Positions 34,798-42,893 of a DNA stretch of 64,000 nucleotides are shown here, piece by piece. A program made the position numbers and the translations under genes. Every line of letters begins with the position of its first letter. Within the stretch, counting starts at the first letter, position 1. The stretch spans positions 1 through 64,000 of the forward strand of contig JAFLEH010000036.1 of the NCBI GenBank assembly GCA_017301995.1, in the 5' to 3' direction. The notes beneath the pieces were generated by a model, which did no database searches, was not told the DNA's origin, and worked only from the letters and a program-made list of their open reading frames with translations. Source of the DNA: Verrucomicrobiota bacterium (GTDB lineage Bacteria > Verrucomicrobiota > Verrucomicrobiia > Verrucomicrobiales > Akkermansiaceae).

Positions 34798-36393
34798 ATG
34801 TCAACCTACCGCGTTCTCGTTGCCGATCCCATCTCCGAAAAGGGTGTCGAAGCCCTGCGTGCCGCTCCCGAAATCACCGTGGACGTCATCACCGGATTGA
34901 AACCCGCCGAACTGCTGCCGATCATCGGGCAATATCACGGGTTGGTCGTGCGATCCCAAACCAAGGTGACCGCGGAAGTATTCGCCGCCGCCACCAACCT
35001 GAAGGCCATCGGCCGAGCGGGCGTGGGAGTGGACAACATCGACCGCGCCTCCGCCACCGACCATGGCGTGGTCGTGATGAACACCCCCAGCGGCAATACC
35101 ATTTCCACCGCCGAGCACGCGTTCACCCTGATGCTTTCGCTGGCCCGCAACATCCCGCAGGCGCATGCCTCGATCATCGCCGGAAAATGGGACCGCAAGT
35201 CGTTCGAAGGCGTCGAGATCCTCGGCAAACGCCTCGCCGTCATCGGCATGGGCCGCATCGGCACCGAGTTCGCCAAGCGCGCGCAGGCCTTCGGCATGAC
35301 CGTGGTCGCCTACGATCCGTTCCTCACCTCCGCCCGCGCCCAATCGCTCAAGATGGAACTGGCCCAGTCGGTGGACGAGGCGCTGGCCGGAGCCGACGTG
35401 GTGACCCTGCACATCCCGCTCACCGCGGATACCAAGCACCTGCTCAACCACGAACGGATCTCGCTGATGAACCAAGGCGCGCTGATCGTCAATTGCGCGC
35501 GCGGCGGCCTGGTGGATGAAGCCGCCGCCAAGGCGCTGCTCGATTCCGGGCACCTCGCCGGCATCGCGCTCGACGTTTACGAAACCGAGCCACCGACCGC
35601 CGAGTTCCCGCTGTTAGGAGCGAAAAAATGCGTTTTCACCCCACATCTGGGCGCATCCACCGCCGAGGCGCAAGAGAACGTGGGTACCGAAGTGGCCCTG
35701 CAGATCCGCGATTTCCTCACCACCGGCGAGATCCGCAACGCGGTCAACATGCCCAACCTCGACGCCCACACGCTGGAAAGCGTGGGTCCCTACCTTTCGC
35801 TCGCCAGCTCGCTCGGCAAGCTGCTCTCCAAGATCGGCCCCGGCCAGTGCGATTCTGTCCGCGTATCCTACCTCGGGGCGGTCTCCGAACTGGACACCGA
35901 GCTGATCACCCGCACTGTCCTGACCGGCTACCTCGCCGACGCCCACAGCGAGGCGCAGGTCAATCTGGTCAACGCCCCGGCGATCGCCAAGGCTCACGGC
36001 ATCCAGGTGGTGGAAGCCACCGCCGCGCTGGCCACCAATTGCACCGAGCTGATCGAGGTTTCCGCCGTCAAGGGCTCCGAAATCTGCACCGTGGCGGGCA
36101 CGTTTTACGGCAGCGCCGCGCGGATCGTCCACATTTCCGGCCACAACGTGGAAACCAGCCCGCGCGGCCGTTTCCTTTTCGTGGAAAACGACGACCGCCC
36201 CGGCATGGTCGGCACCGTCGGGATGTCCCTCGGAAACGCCTCGGTCAACATCGCCAATATGGCCCTCAGCCGCACTTCCGATCGCTCCCGCGCCGTCACC
36301 GTCATCGAAGTTGACACCGAACCGCCAGCCTCCCTCCTCGAAAAACTCCGCCAAACACCCGGCATCCTGCGGGTCATCTGCTTCGAACTGTGA
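34798..36393 (+). CDS. serA: D-3-phosphoglycerate dehydrogenase, long form with ACT domain
   Basis: The 531-residue enzyme starts serine synthesis by oxidising 3-phosphoglycerate with NAD. It has the substrate domain (VRSQTKVTAEVF), NAD-binding motif GMGRIGTEFAKRAQAFGM, ARGGLVDEAAAKALL, and the catalytic region ALDVYETEPPTAEFPLL with CVFTPHLGASTAEAQ. An intervening ASB domain and a C-terminal ACT domain (FLFVENDDRPGMVGTVG) complete the long form found in many bacteria. The ACT domain suggests allosteric control, usually by serine. Confidence 0.96.
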   Translation: MSTYRVLVADPISEKGVEALRAAPEITVDVITGLKPAELLPIIGQYHGLVVRSQTKVTAEVFAAATNLKAIGRAGVGVDNIDRASATDHGVVVMNTPSGNTISTAEHAFTLMLSLARNIPQAHASIIAGKWDRKSFEGVEILGKRLAVIGMGRIGTEFAKRAQAFGMTVVAYDPFLTSARAQSLKMELAQSVDEALAGADVVTLHIPLTADTKHLLNHERISLMNQGALIVNCARGGLVDEAAAKALLDSGHLAGIALDVYETEPPTAEFPLLGAKKCVFTPHLGASTAEAQENVGTEVALQIRDFLTTGEIRNAVNMPNLDAHTLESVGPYLSLASSLGKLLSKIGPGQCDSVRVSYLGAVSELDTELITRTVLTGYLADAHSEAQVNLVNAPAIAKAHGIQVVEATAALATNCTELIEVSAVKGSEICTVAGTFYGSAARIVHISGHNVETSPRGRFLFVENDDRPGMVGTVGMSLGNASVNIANMALSRTSDRSRAVTVIEVDTEPPASLLEKLRQTPGILRVICFEL

Positions 36394-36421
36394 AAAAAAA
36401 TCGATTTGCGAAAAATTTCGG

Positions 36422-36451
36422 TTGCCAGCCCCCCCTACCCGCCACTAGCCT
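36422..36451 (+). promoter_or_regulatory. Predicted promoter of the TIGR04073 gene
   Basis: TTGCCA at 36422-36427, an 18-bp spacer and TAGCCT at 36446-36451, nine bases before the ATG. Confidence 0.5.
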
Positions 36452-36460
36452 CCTCCCAGC

Positions 36461-36892
36461 ATGAAAAAACTCGTCGTCATCGCTACCGCATTCGCCGCCT
36501 TCGCCGGCCTCGCCGCCGCTGATATCCAAGCTCCTCCGGGATCCACCTACACGTCCTCCCGGAAGCTCGGACGCGCCATCAGCAACATCCTTTACGGAGT
36601 TTACGAAATCCCGGAACAGATGGTCCGCAAGACCGATGACCATGGCCGCAAGGCCGGTTGGTCCTACGGTGTGGTGGACGGAACCAGCCGTGCCATGCGC
36701 CGGGTGGGTTACGGATTCTACGAACTCTTCACCTTCACCTGCCCGACCTATCGTGGCACCTTCAAGCCTCCCTACGAGCGCTGCGGTGAAGACAACCGGA
36801 TCCAGATGAACCCCAGCGACGGCCTCTCCGAATTCCCGCCGGAACTCGGCTTCGAGAGCTACTTCAGCCACTCCAGGGTCCAGAAATACTAA
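36461..36892 (+). CDS. Exosortase system-associated protein, TIGR04073 family
   Basis: The 143-residue exported protein has a signal peptide (about 1-20, ending LAAAD) and the family core KLGRAISNILYGVYEIPEQM, followed by a Gly-rich middle and a Pro-rich end. TIGR04073 proteins co-occur with exosortase/PEP-CTERM systems in Verrucomicrobia and relatives; their molecular role is unknown. A strong terminator follows within 30 bp, so it is monocistronic. A PEP-CTERM-like substrate is encoded at 51.6 kb. Confidence 0.85.
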   Translation: MKKLVVIATAFAAFAGLAAADIQAPPGSTYTSSRKLGRAISNILYGVYEIPEQMVRKTDDHGRKAGWSYGVVDGTSRAMRRVGYGFYELFTFTCPTYRGTFKPPYERCGEDNRIQMNPSDGLSEFPPELGFESYFSHSRVQKY

Positions 36893-36913
36893 CACCCCGA
36901 ACCCCTTCCAACC

Positions 36914-36950
36914 AACCCGGCCCCGGCCCCGCGCCGAGGTCGGGTTTTTT
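36914..36950 (+). terminator. Intrinsic terminator after the TIGR04073 gene
   Basis: AACCCGGCC pairs with GGTCGGGTT (one G-T) around a GC-rich loop and runs into six T. Confidence 0.85.
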
Positions 36951-37145
36951 CGTACTTCGGAGCGGAAATGCCCAACTCCGTCGCCAATCCGAACTGCCTG
37001 ATAGACCACACGGTTTCCAGCCCTATCTATCCACCCAATTGAGGAAAGCGGAACCGCCGAGAAATCCCTGAGCGGCCCGCGTTACAAAACCGTGACCGGA
37101 TTCCGGCTTGACCGGGCGGGTTTCCGGGTTAACCGTCCCGCCGCA

Positions 37146-38567
37146 ATGAACGGCAACACATCCGACACAAACCTCTCCCGGCGCGGCCTGCTAAGAACGG
37201 CACTGCTGGGCGGGACCGCAAGCTGGCTTGGCGGCATGCCGGGCTCGCGTGCCGCCGAAACACCCGCGGCGAAGGTCCGCGGCGTGGTTTTCATGGTGTC
37301 GGACGGCATGAGCCCCGGCGTGCTGACGCTGGCGGAGGCTTATTCCAAACTCACCCGCAGCCGCGGCACCCGCTGGTGGCAACTTTACAACGACCCGAAT
37401 GCCGCCCGCGGGCTGATGGACACCGCCTCGGCCAGTTCGATGGTCACGGACTCCGCCGCCGCCTCGTCCGCCTGGGGTGGTGGCAAACGCGTGAACAACG
37501 GCGTGATCAATATCGACCCCGCCGGCCACGAACTCACGCCAATCGCCGCGGTGCTCAAGCGCAAACCTAACACCCGCGTCGGTCTGGTGACCACCGCCAC
37601 CATCACCCACGCCACACCCGCCGGCTTCGCGGCCGCCATCCCGGCACGAGGCAGCGAGGCGCAGATCGCCCCACAGTACCTCGGCCGCGTCGATGTGCTC
37701 CTCGGCGGAGGCTCCGGGTTTTTTACCGCGAAAAACCGGCCCGACAAACGCGATTTGCGCGGCGATTTCGAAAAGGCCGGCTACCAATACGTCGCCGACC
37801 GCGATTCGCTGCTCGCGGCGAAAAGTCCGAGATTGTTAGGAACCTTCACCGCCGGGCATCTGCCATTCGAGATCGACCGCCTCCACAGCCCGGAGCTTGC
37901 CAAGCGCATCCCCACGCTCAAGGAAATGGCCATGGCCGCGCTGTCGCGCTTCCTTGCCCAGGACAATCCGTTTCTGCTCCAGATCGAGGGCGCCCGCGTG
38001 GATCACGCCGCCCACCTCAACGACATCGGCGGATTGTTAGGCGACCAACTCGCCTTCGACGACACCCTCGCCGCAGTCCTCGAAACCGTGGGCGGGCGCA
38101 ATGACATCCTGGTGGTCGTCACCAGCGACCACGGCAACTCCAACCCCGGACTCAGCGGTCTGGGCACCGCCTACGGCCAGAGCACGGCCGCATTCGCGAA
38201 AATCCAGCGGGCCACGATGTCCCACGAGGCGATTTTCGCCAACTGGGCCTCCCGCAAGGAACGCGATCCCGCCGCCCTAACCGATCTGGTGAAGGCGGGT
38301 CTCGGCATCACCCTTTCCAAGGCGGAAAACGAGGCGCTCGCCGCCATTCTGTCCAGCAAACCCATCACCGAGTGGAACCACCAGCTTGAGAAACCCGAAG
38401 GTCTGTTAGGCCAGTTCTCCGGCAACCACACCAGCATCGGCTGGGTGGGCACCTCCCACACCACCGACCCCACCCTGGTTTCCGCCATCGGCCCGCAGGC
38501 CGCCCGCTTCAACGGCATGGTGGTGAACACCGACGTCTTCTGCCACCTCGCCGAAGCACTCGGTTAG
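37146..38567 (+). CDS. phoA: Alkaline phosphatase (PhoA family), Tat-exported
   Basis: The 473-residue protein has a Tat signal (LSRRGLLRTALLGG) and alkaline phosphatase blocks: VFMVSDGMSPGV (metal Asp), SSMVTDSAAASSAWGGG (nucleophile Ser), IEGARVDHAAHLND, VVTSDHGNSNPG and SIGWVGTSHTTDP. It hydrolyses phosphate monoesters outside the cytoplasm. The usual DHETGG is DHGNSN here, a variation seen in distant family members. The start at 37146 puts the Tat motif near the N-terminus; the frame stays open to 37092. No Pho-box was identified. Confidence 0.9.
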   Translation: MNGNTSDTNLSRRGLLRTALLGGTASWLGGMPGSRAAETPAAKVRGVVFMVSDGMSPGVLTLAEAYSKLTRSRGTRWWQLYNDPNAARGLMDTASASSMVTDSAAASSAWGGGKRVNNGVINIDPAGHELTPIAAVLKRKPNTRVGLVTTATITHATPAGFAAAIPARGSEAQIAPQYLGRVDVLLGGGSGFFTAKNRPDKRDLRGDFEKAGYQYVADRDSLLAAKSPRLLGTFTAGHLPFEIDRLHSPELAKRIPTLKEMAMAALSRFLAQDNPFLLQIEGARVDHAAHLNDIGGLLGDQLAFDDTLAAVLETVGGRNDILVVVTSDHGNSNPGLSGLGTAYGQSTAAFAKIQRATMSHEAIFANWASRKERDPAALTDLVKAGLGITLSKAENEALAAILSSKPITEWNHQLEKPEGLLGQFSGNHTSIGWVGTSHTTDPTLVSAIGPQAARFNGMVVNTDVFCHLAEALG

Positions 38568-39061
38568 AACGGCGAATCCCCCTGCATCTCCGATCACACC
38601 CGCGCCACCGCGACTGGCATGCGGTCTGCCTTCAAGGTCCGAGCCACCGGGCCTCGCGAACGGAGCGAAAAGCCTCGCGGGTAAGGAAGAAAACCTCGCG
38701 CGCCGGGCAAAAGACACCGCATGCGGGGCTCGCGGTCCATCTCCTCCAAGCGACTGTTAGGTCTTCCGCGGAAATTCGGCTGGAATTCTCCTGCCATCCC
38801 CGCCGGTTTCCGCCCACGCGCTGTCCGCTCCGGAGGACGGGGAATTTCGGTCCTTTTCTGTAACCGGAAGGTATCACCGGAACGATACCGCCAACCCGAC
38901 CCAAAAGGACGGTAAGGCGATGGAGATGTCCAAGCTGCCACTTCGCGGGGCTAAAGGCCACCGCAGCCGTGTTACTGCGGTTCTGAAACTCCCCGACCAC
39001 CGGAAAGGACTTGACCCGATCCAGCCCATCCGGTATTGCCAACCCGACCGCAGCGACAATC
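38568..39061. other. Intergenic region with small hairpins
   Basis: About 490 bp without a supportable gene. It contains several CCTCGCG runs, a GGTATC..GATACC hairpin near 38870, and a possible promoter TTGACC-N17-TATTGC (39011-39039) for the metalloprotease-like gene. Confidence 0.45.
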
Positions 39062-39769
39062 ATGAAACGCAAACTCCTTTTGCTGTGCTTCTCCGCCACC
39101 GTTCCGCTTGCCGCGCAAGACACCCTTTTCCCCGCGGCCCGAACCGTTTCCGATGTTCCGCCCCCCGTCATCCAAGGCACCGTCGCCGACGGCACACCCG
39201 CACCGGCCGCGCCCGCGCCCGCCAAACCCGCTCCCGCCGTGCTCCGCGCCGTCCGCATCAACCGCGTTTACGGCTGGCAGGTCAACGCCTGGATGCGCGT
39301 GGAGGACATCACCGTCCATCCCCAAACGACCGAGCGCTACGATGGTGAGAGCGGCGACGGCAGGCACATCGACGCATACAGCGACTTCCTCACGGATTTG
39401 ACCGATTCACGCAAGGACCCGGGCGCCGATCTGAACATGATCGTGCTGGACAAGGTTGATCTGACTCTCGACGGGGACCTGTGCTGCGGCCTGCATATTG
39501 GCCCGGACAACGGATTTTTCGTGGTGACCGCCTACGCGGACGGCACGGAGGTTTCGGTTCCATCGGTCTGTGCCACCGCCACCCACGAGTTCGGCCACGT
39601 CTTCGAACTCGACCACCCGGACCAGGGCCTGGGGCCCGCACCTCTCCCCGGCACCGTCCGCGCCGAACGCGTCATGAATTCCATCGCCTACGGCGGCAGA
39701 CGCCTCGTCAAGGCGGAATGGGATAAGTTCGAGGAATGGGCGAAAGCTCGGCCTAACGGTGACAACTGA
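39062..39769 (+). CDS. Secreted zinc metalloprotease-like protein
   Basis: The 235-residue protein has a signal peptide (ending PLAAQD), an Ala/Pro-rich linker (about 45-60) and a catalytic domain with HEFGHVFELDHPD. That gives HExxHxxxxxD, a metzincin-like zinc motif with Asp as third ligand, and a following RVMNSI Met-turn candidate. It is short for a known family and no exact match is recognised. It probably acts outside the cytoplasm. The next gene starts 7 bp downstream. Confidence 0.65.
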   Translation: MKRKLLLLCFSATVPLAAQDTLFPAARTVSDVPPPVIQGTVADGTPAPAAPAPAKPAPAVLRAVRINRVYGWQVNAWMRVEDITVHPQTTERYDGESGDGRHIDAYSDFLTDLTDSRKDPGADLNMIVLDKVDLTLDGDLCCGLHIGPDNGFFVVTAYADGTEVSVPSVCATATHEFGHVFELDHPDQGLGPAPLPGTVRAERVMNSIAYGGRRLVKAEWDKFEEWAKARPNGDN

Positions 39770-39776
39770 CCTAACC

Positions 39777-40706
39777 ATGAAATCATCCTCATTCCTATTG
39801 GTGGTGGCGTTGGCTTGCGCTACCGGAACGCACTGCGGGGCGGCGATAGACAGAGAGCAGGAAAAACAACAGGTCGCTCTTTGGACCGGCGAGCTGGAGA
39901 AAGCGCTGTCTTTGCCGCCAGAAGATAAATTCGACAGACTCTGGCTAGGGCTGCGGAACATGGGATACCGCGTGGCCAACATGCCAGACCGGAGTCCAGA
40001 TGTGACGGCCGTTTATTCGAAGCTCCAACAGGAGTTCCTCTCCATCCCCGGCCACGCGCAATACTTTGCGGACGCGCTGGAGGCGGAGCGCGCCGCGCTG
40101 AAGCCGGGGGATTTCCGCAACGACTATGAGACCCACCTCCACCTGTATTTGTCGGAAACGCTTTGCCATCTGCCCAGTCCGGAGACGGTGAAGGTGGTCG
40201 GTTCCTATCTGAATGACGAGCGCGACACCGGGTCTATCGAAAGCCAAAAGGGCAACGACGTCCTGCCAGGCCCCACCGCTCCGATGATGTCCATGAAATC
40301 CTTGTGCGATCTGGGGATCGAAGGATGCCCGGTTGCTCCCAGGCCATCTTTCACCCAGCGGTCGGCCAAGCATATGGCCAGTCTTGAAACGATGCGGAAA
40401 TGGTATGGGAAAATCAAATCCGGCGAACGCGCCTTCTCCTTCAAAGGCCAGTCCGTGGAATACCGTTTCAAGCCCGATGGAACCTGGGTATCCACCCCCA
40501 TCGCCAATCCGCCGGACGACGCGCCGCCCCTTCCGCCTGCCAAATCCGCGCAACCGGCACCCGGCCAGCCACCGGGCACCCCGCCGTCCGCCGCCGCGCC
40601 CGCCCCGGTTTCCGGCCCCGCCTGGCCCTGGATCACCGGCGGCATTCTAACCGCCCTCGCCGCCCTCGCCTATTTTCTCAAATCCCGGCCCAAAGGCGCT
40701 GGCTGA
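39777..40706 (+). CDS. Exported hypothetical protein with C-terminal membrane anchor
   Basis: The 309-residue protein has a signal peptide (about 1-22) and a helical body (residues 25-230). A Pro-rich linker (PPLPPAKSAQPAPGQPPGTP) follows, then a final TM helix (WPWITGGILTALAALAYFL) with the basic tail KSRPKGAG. No family is recognised. The layout suggests a surface- or periplasm-facing protein held by its C-terminus. It is probably co-transcribed with the metalloprotease-like gene 7 bp upstream. Two terminators follow. Confidence 0.65.
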   Translation: MKSSSFLLVVALACATGTHCGAAIDREQEKQQVALWTGELEKALSLPPEDKFDRLWLGLRNMGYRVANMPDRSPDVTAVYSKLQQEFLSIPGHAQYFADALEAERAALKPGDFRNDYETHLHLYLSETLCHLPSPETVKVVGSYLNDERDTGSIESQKGNDVLPGPTAPMMSMKSLCDLGIEGCPVAPRPSFTQRSAKHMASLETMRKWYGKIKSGERAFSFKGQSVEYRFKPDGTWVSTPIANPPDDAPPLPPAKSAQPAPGQPPGTPPSAAAPAPVSGPAWPWITGGILTALAALAYFLKSRPKGAG

Positions 40707-40731
40707 AAATCCGCGTGAAATGTGCTCCCGA

Positions 40732-40764
40732 GGCCCGCAAGTCCATGGCTTGCGGGCCTTTTTT
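40732..40764 (+). terminator. Intrinsic terminator
   Basis: A perfect 10-bp stem GGCCCGCAAG / CTTGCGGGCC with a 7-base loop, followed by six T. Confidence 0.92.
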
Positions 40765-40778
40765 CCGCAAATTCCCGC

Positions 40779-40802
40779 CGCCCGCGCGCGCGGGCGTTTT
40801 TT
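40779..40802 (+). terminator. Second tandem intrinsic terminator
   Basis: CGCCCGCGCGCGCGGGCG is fully self-complementary and followed by six T. It lies 15 bp after the first terminator and insulates the response regulator gene. Confidence 0.8.
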
Positions 40803-40849
40803 GGCGTGCTTTTCCCGGCTCTCTCCGCTAAGCTCCCCGCGTCGCACCA

Positions 40850-42232
40850 ATGCCGGCCAAAGCTCCAGAGGAAACCTTGCTGCTTGTGGATCCCGATCTC
40901 GATTTTCTGGATTGGGCCACAAAGCATTTGGCCGCCGACGGGCTCCGGATCCTGCGCTGCGACAACGCGGACAACGCGGTGAAAGTCATCGCCAAAACCC
41001 GCGTGGACCTGATGATCGCCGCCTTCGACCTCCAGCCGTTCGACGGCATGGAACTCCTCGCCCGCACCCGGCAGCAGAGTCCGCACACGATGGTCATTCT
41101 GACCACGGGATTTCCCTCCACCGGCCAGGTGATCGAGGCCACCCAGCGCGGTGCGCACGATGTTCTCGGCAAGGAGTCCCTCACTTTCGAACTCCGCCCG
41201 ATCGTCGAATCCGCCCTGCAAACCCAGGAAAACCGACGCAGCGCCGACCGCCAGGAGGCCGATCTCCAATCCGCCGCCGAGGGCCGGGTCCGGATCGTCG
41301 GTGTCTCCCGCACGCTACAGGATGTCCTGAAACTGGTGGGCCGCGTGGCCCGCACCGATGCTCCCGTGCTCATCGCCGGCGAGAGCGGCACCGGCAAGGA
41401 ACTCATCGCCAAAGCCGTCCATGCCTACAGCCCGCGGCGCAAGCACGAGTTGATCACCCTCAACTGCGGCGCCATCCCGGAAAATCTGTTGGAAAGCGAG
41501 TTGTTCGGCCACGAGAAAGGCAGCTTCACCGGAGCCATCGCCCGGCGGGCCGGGCGCTTCGAACAAGCCGACGGGGGCACACTGTTTCTCGACGAGATCG
41601 GCGACATGCCTCTAACCATCCAGGTGAAGCTGCTGCGGGTGCTGCAGGACGGCACCTTCTCGCGGGTGGGATCCAACGAGGTTCTATCCGCCGATGTCCG
41701 GGTGGTGGCCGCCACCCACAAGAACCTCGCCGCGGAAGTCACCGACGGCCGATTCCGCGAGGACCTCTACTACCGGCTCAACGTGGTCGAACTGAGGATC
41801 CCGGCCCTCCGCGAACGCCCGGAAGACATCCCGCTGCTCGCCGAGTTCTTCCTCCAGCGGATCACCCGCAAGAACGGCATGGCCCGGATCCATCTGTCCG
41901 CCGAAGCCGTCGCCGCCCTGCAAACCCACCAGTGGCCGGGCAACGTCCGCGAGCTGGAAAACACCATGGCCCGCGCCTGCGCGCTGGCCTCGTCCAACAT
42001 TCTTCTGCCGGAGGATATCCCGCTGGCTTCCGCTCCGGGAAAACCCCAGCCCGCCCTAACCGAAACACTCGACCGCCTGCTCAACGCCGCACCTACCGGC
42101 GTCAACGTGATCGACTGGCTCGCCCGCGAAACCGCCGGCCGCGCGCTCGAACGCAACCAGGGCGAGATCAAACAAACCGCCATCGCGCTCGGCATTCCGC
42201 CCGCCCGGCTCAAAGAGCTGCTCGGCAAATAA
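40850..42232 (+). CDS. NtrC-family sigma-54 activator with degenerate receiver domain
   Basis: The 460-residue protein has a receiver-like domain (about 8-125), an AAA+ sigma-54-interaction domain with Walker A GESGTGKELIAKA, the GSFTGA loop (GAFTGA variant), Walker B LFLDEIGDM and WPGNVRELENTM, and a weak Fis-type C-terminal region. By alignment of the fixed-spacing segment VDLMIAAFDLQPFDGMEL, the phospho-acceptor Asp is Ala58. The second acidic-pocket residue is Pro15 (VDPD). The receiver may therefore not be phosphorylated. No histidine kinase is adjacent. Confidence 0.9.
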   Translation: MPAKAPEETLLLVDPDLDFLDWATKHLAADGLRILRCDNADNAVKVIAKTRVDLMIAAFDLQPFDGMELLARTRQQSPHTMVILTTGFPSTGQVIEATQRGAHDVLGKESLTFELRPIVESALQTQENRRSADRQEADLQSAAEGRVRIVGVSRTLQDVLKLVGRVARTDAPVLIAGESGTGKELIAKAVHAYSPRRKHELITLNCGAIPENLLESELFGHEKGSFTGAIARRAGRFEQADGGTLFLDEIGDMPLTIQVKLLRVLQDGTFSRVGSNEVLSADVRVVAATHKNLAAEVTDGRFREDLYYRLNVVELRIPALRERPEDIPLLAEFFLQRITRKNGMARIHLSAEAVAALQTHQWPGNVRELENTMARACALASSNILLPEDIPLASAPGKPQPALTETLDRLLNAAPTGVNVIDWLARETAGRALERNQGEIKQTAIALGIPPARLKELLGK

Positions 42233-42250
42233 CAGCCCAACACCACCTCC

Positions 42251-42871
42251 ATGCACGTTCTCAACCATCCCCTGATCGACGACGAAATGACGCGGCTGAG
42301 GGATCCGGATTGCCCGCCGCCGGAATTCCGCCGGCGAGTGCGCCGGATCGCCTCGCTGATGGTGCCGGCCGTGACGGCGGATGTGCCGGTGGCACCGGTC
42401 CCGTGCGTCACCCCGCTGGAGGAAGCCACCGGCAGCCGGTTGGAACGGGAGTTTCTGTTAGCCCCGGTGCTCCGCGCGGGACTCGGGTTTCTTGATGGAT
42501 TCCTCGACCTGATCCCGCAGGCCTCGGTGGCCCACATCGGCCTCGCGCGCAACGAGGAAACCCTGCTGCCCGAGCCATACTATCTCAAGCATCCGCCGGT
42601 GTTGGAGAATTTCACGATCATCCTGCTGGACCCGATGCTGGCCACCGGCGGCTCCGCCATCGAGGCGGTGGCCCGGCTGCGCAAGGCCGGCGGGCGGTTT
42701 TTCCGATTCGCCTGCCTGGTGGCCGCTCCGGAGGGAGTGGCCGCGTTCGAGACCGCCTGTCCGGACGTGCCGGTGTTCGCCGCCGCCCTCGACCGCTGCC
42801 TGAACGACCGCGGCTACATCCTGCCGGGCCTCGGCGACGCCGGCGACCGGCTGTTCGGCACCTCGCCTTGA
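42251..42871 (+). CDS. upp: Uracil phosphoribosyltransferase
   Basis: The 206-residue salvage enzyme converts uracil and PRPP to UMP. The PRPP-binding loop reads ILLDPMLATGGSAIEAV and the uracil-binding end YILPGLGDAGDRLFGT, both diagnostic for Upp. Length is typical. It follows the sigma-54 activator by 18 bp. Confidence 0.95.
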   Translation: MHVLNHPLIDDEMTRLRDPDCPPPEFRRRVRRIASLMVPAVTADVPVAPVPCVTPLEEATGSRLEREFLLAPVLRAGLGFLDGFLDLIPQASVAHIGLARNEETLLPEPYYLKHPPVLENFTIILLDPMLATGGSAIEAVARLRKAGGRFFRFACLVAAPEGVAAFETACPDVPVFAAALDRCLNDRGYILPGLGDAGDRLFGTSP

Positions 42872-42893
42872 GTTATACTAACGTTTTTATCCG

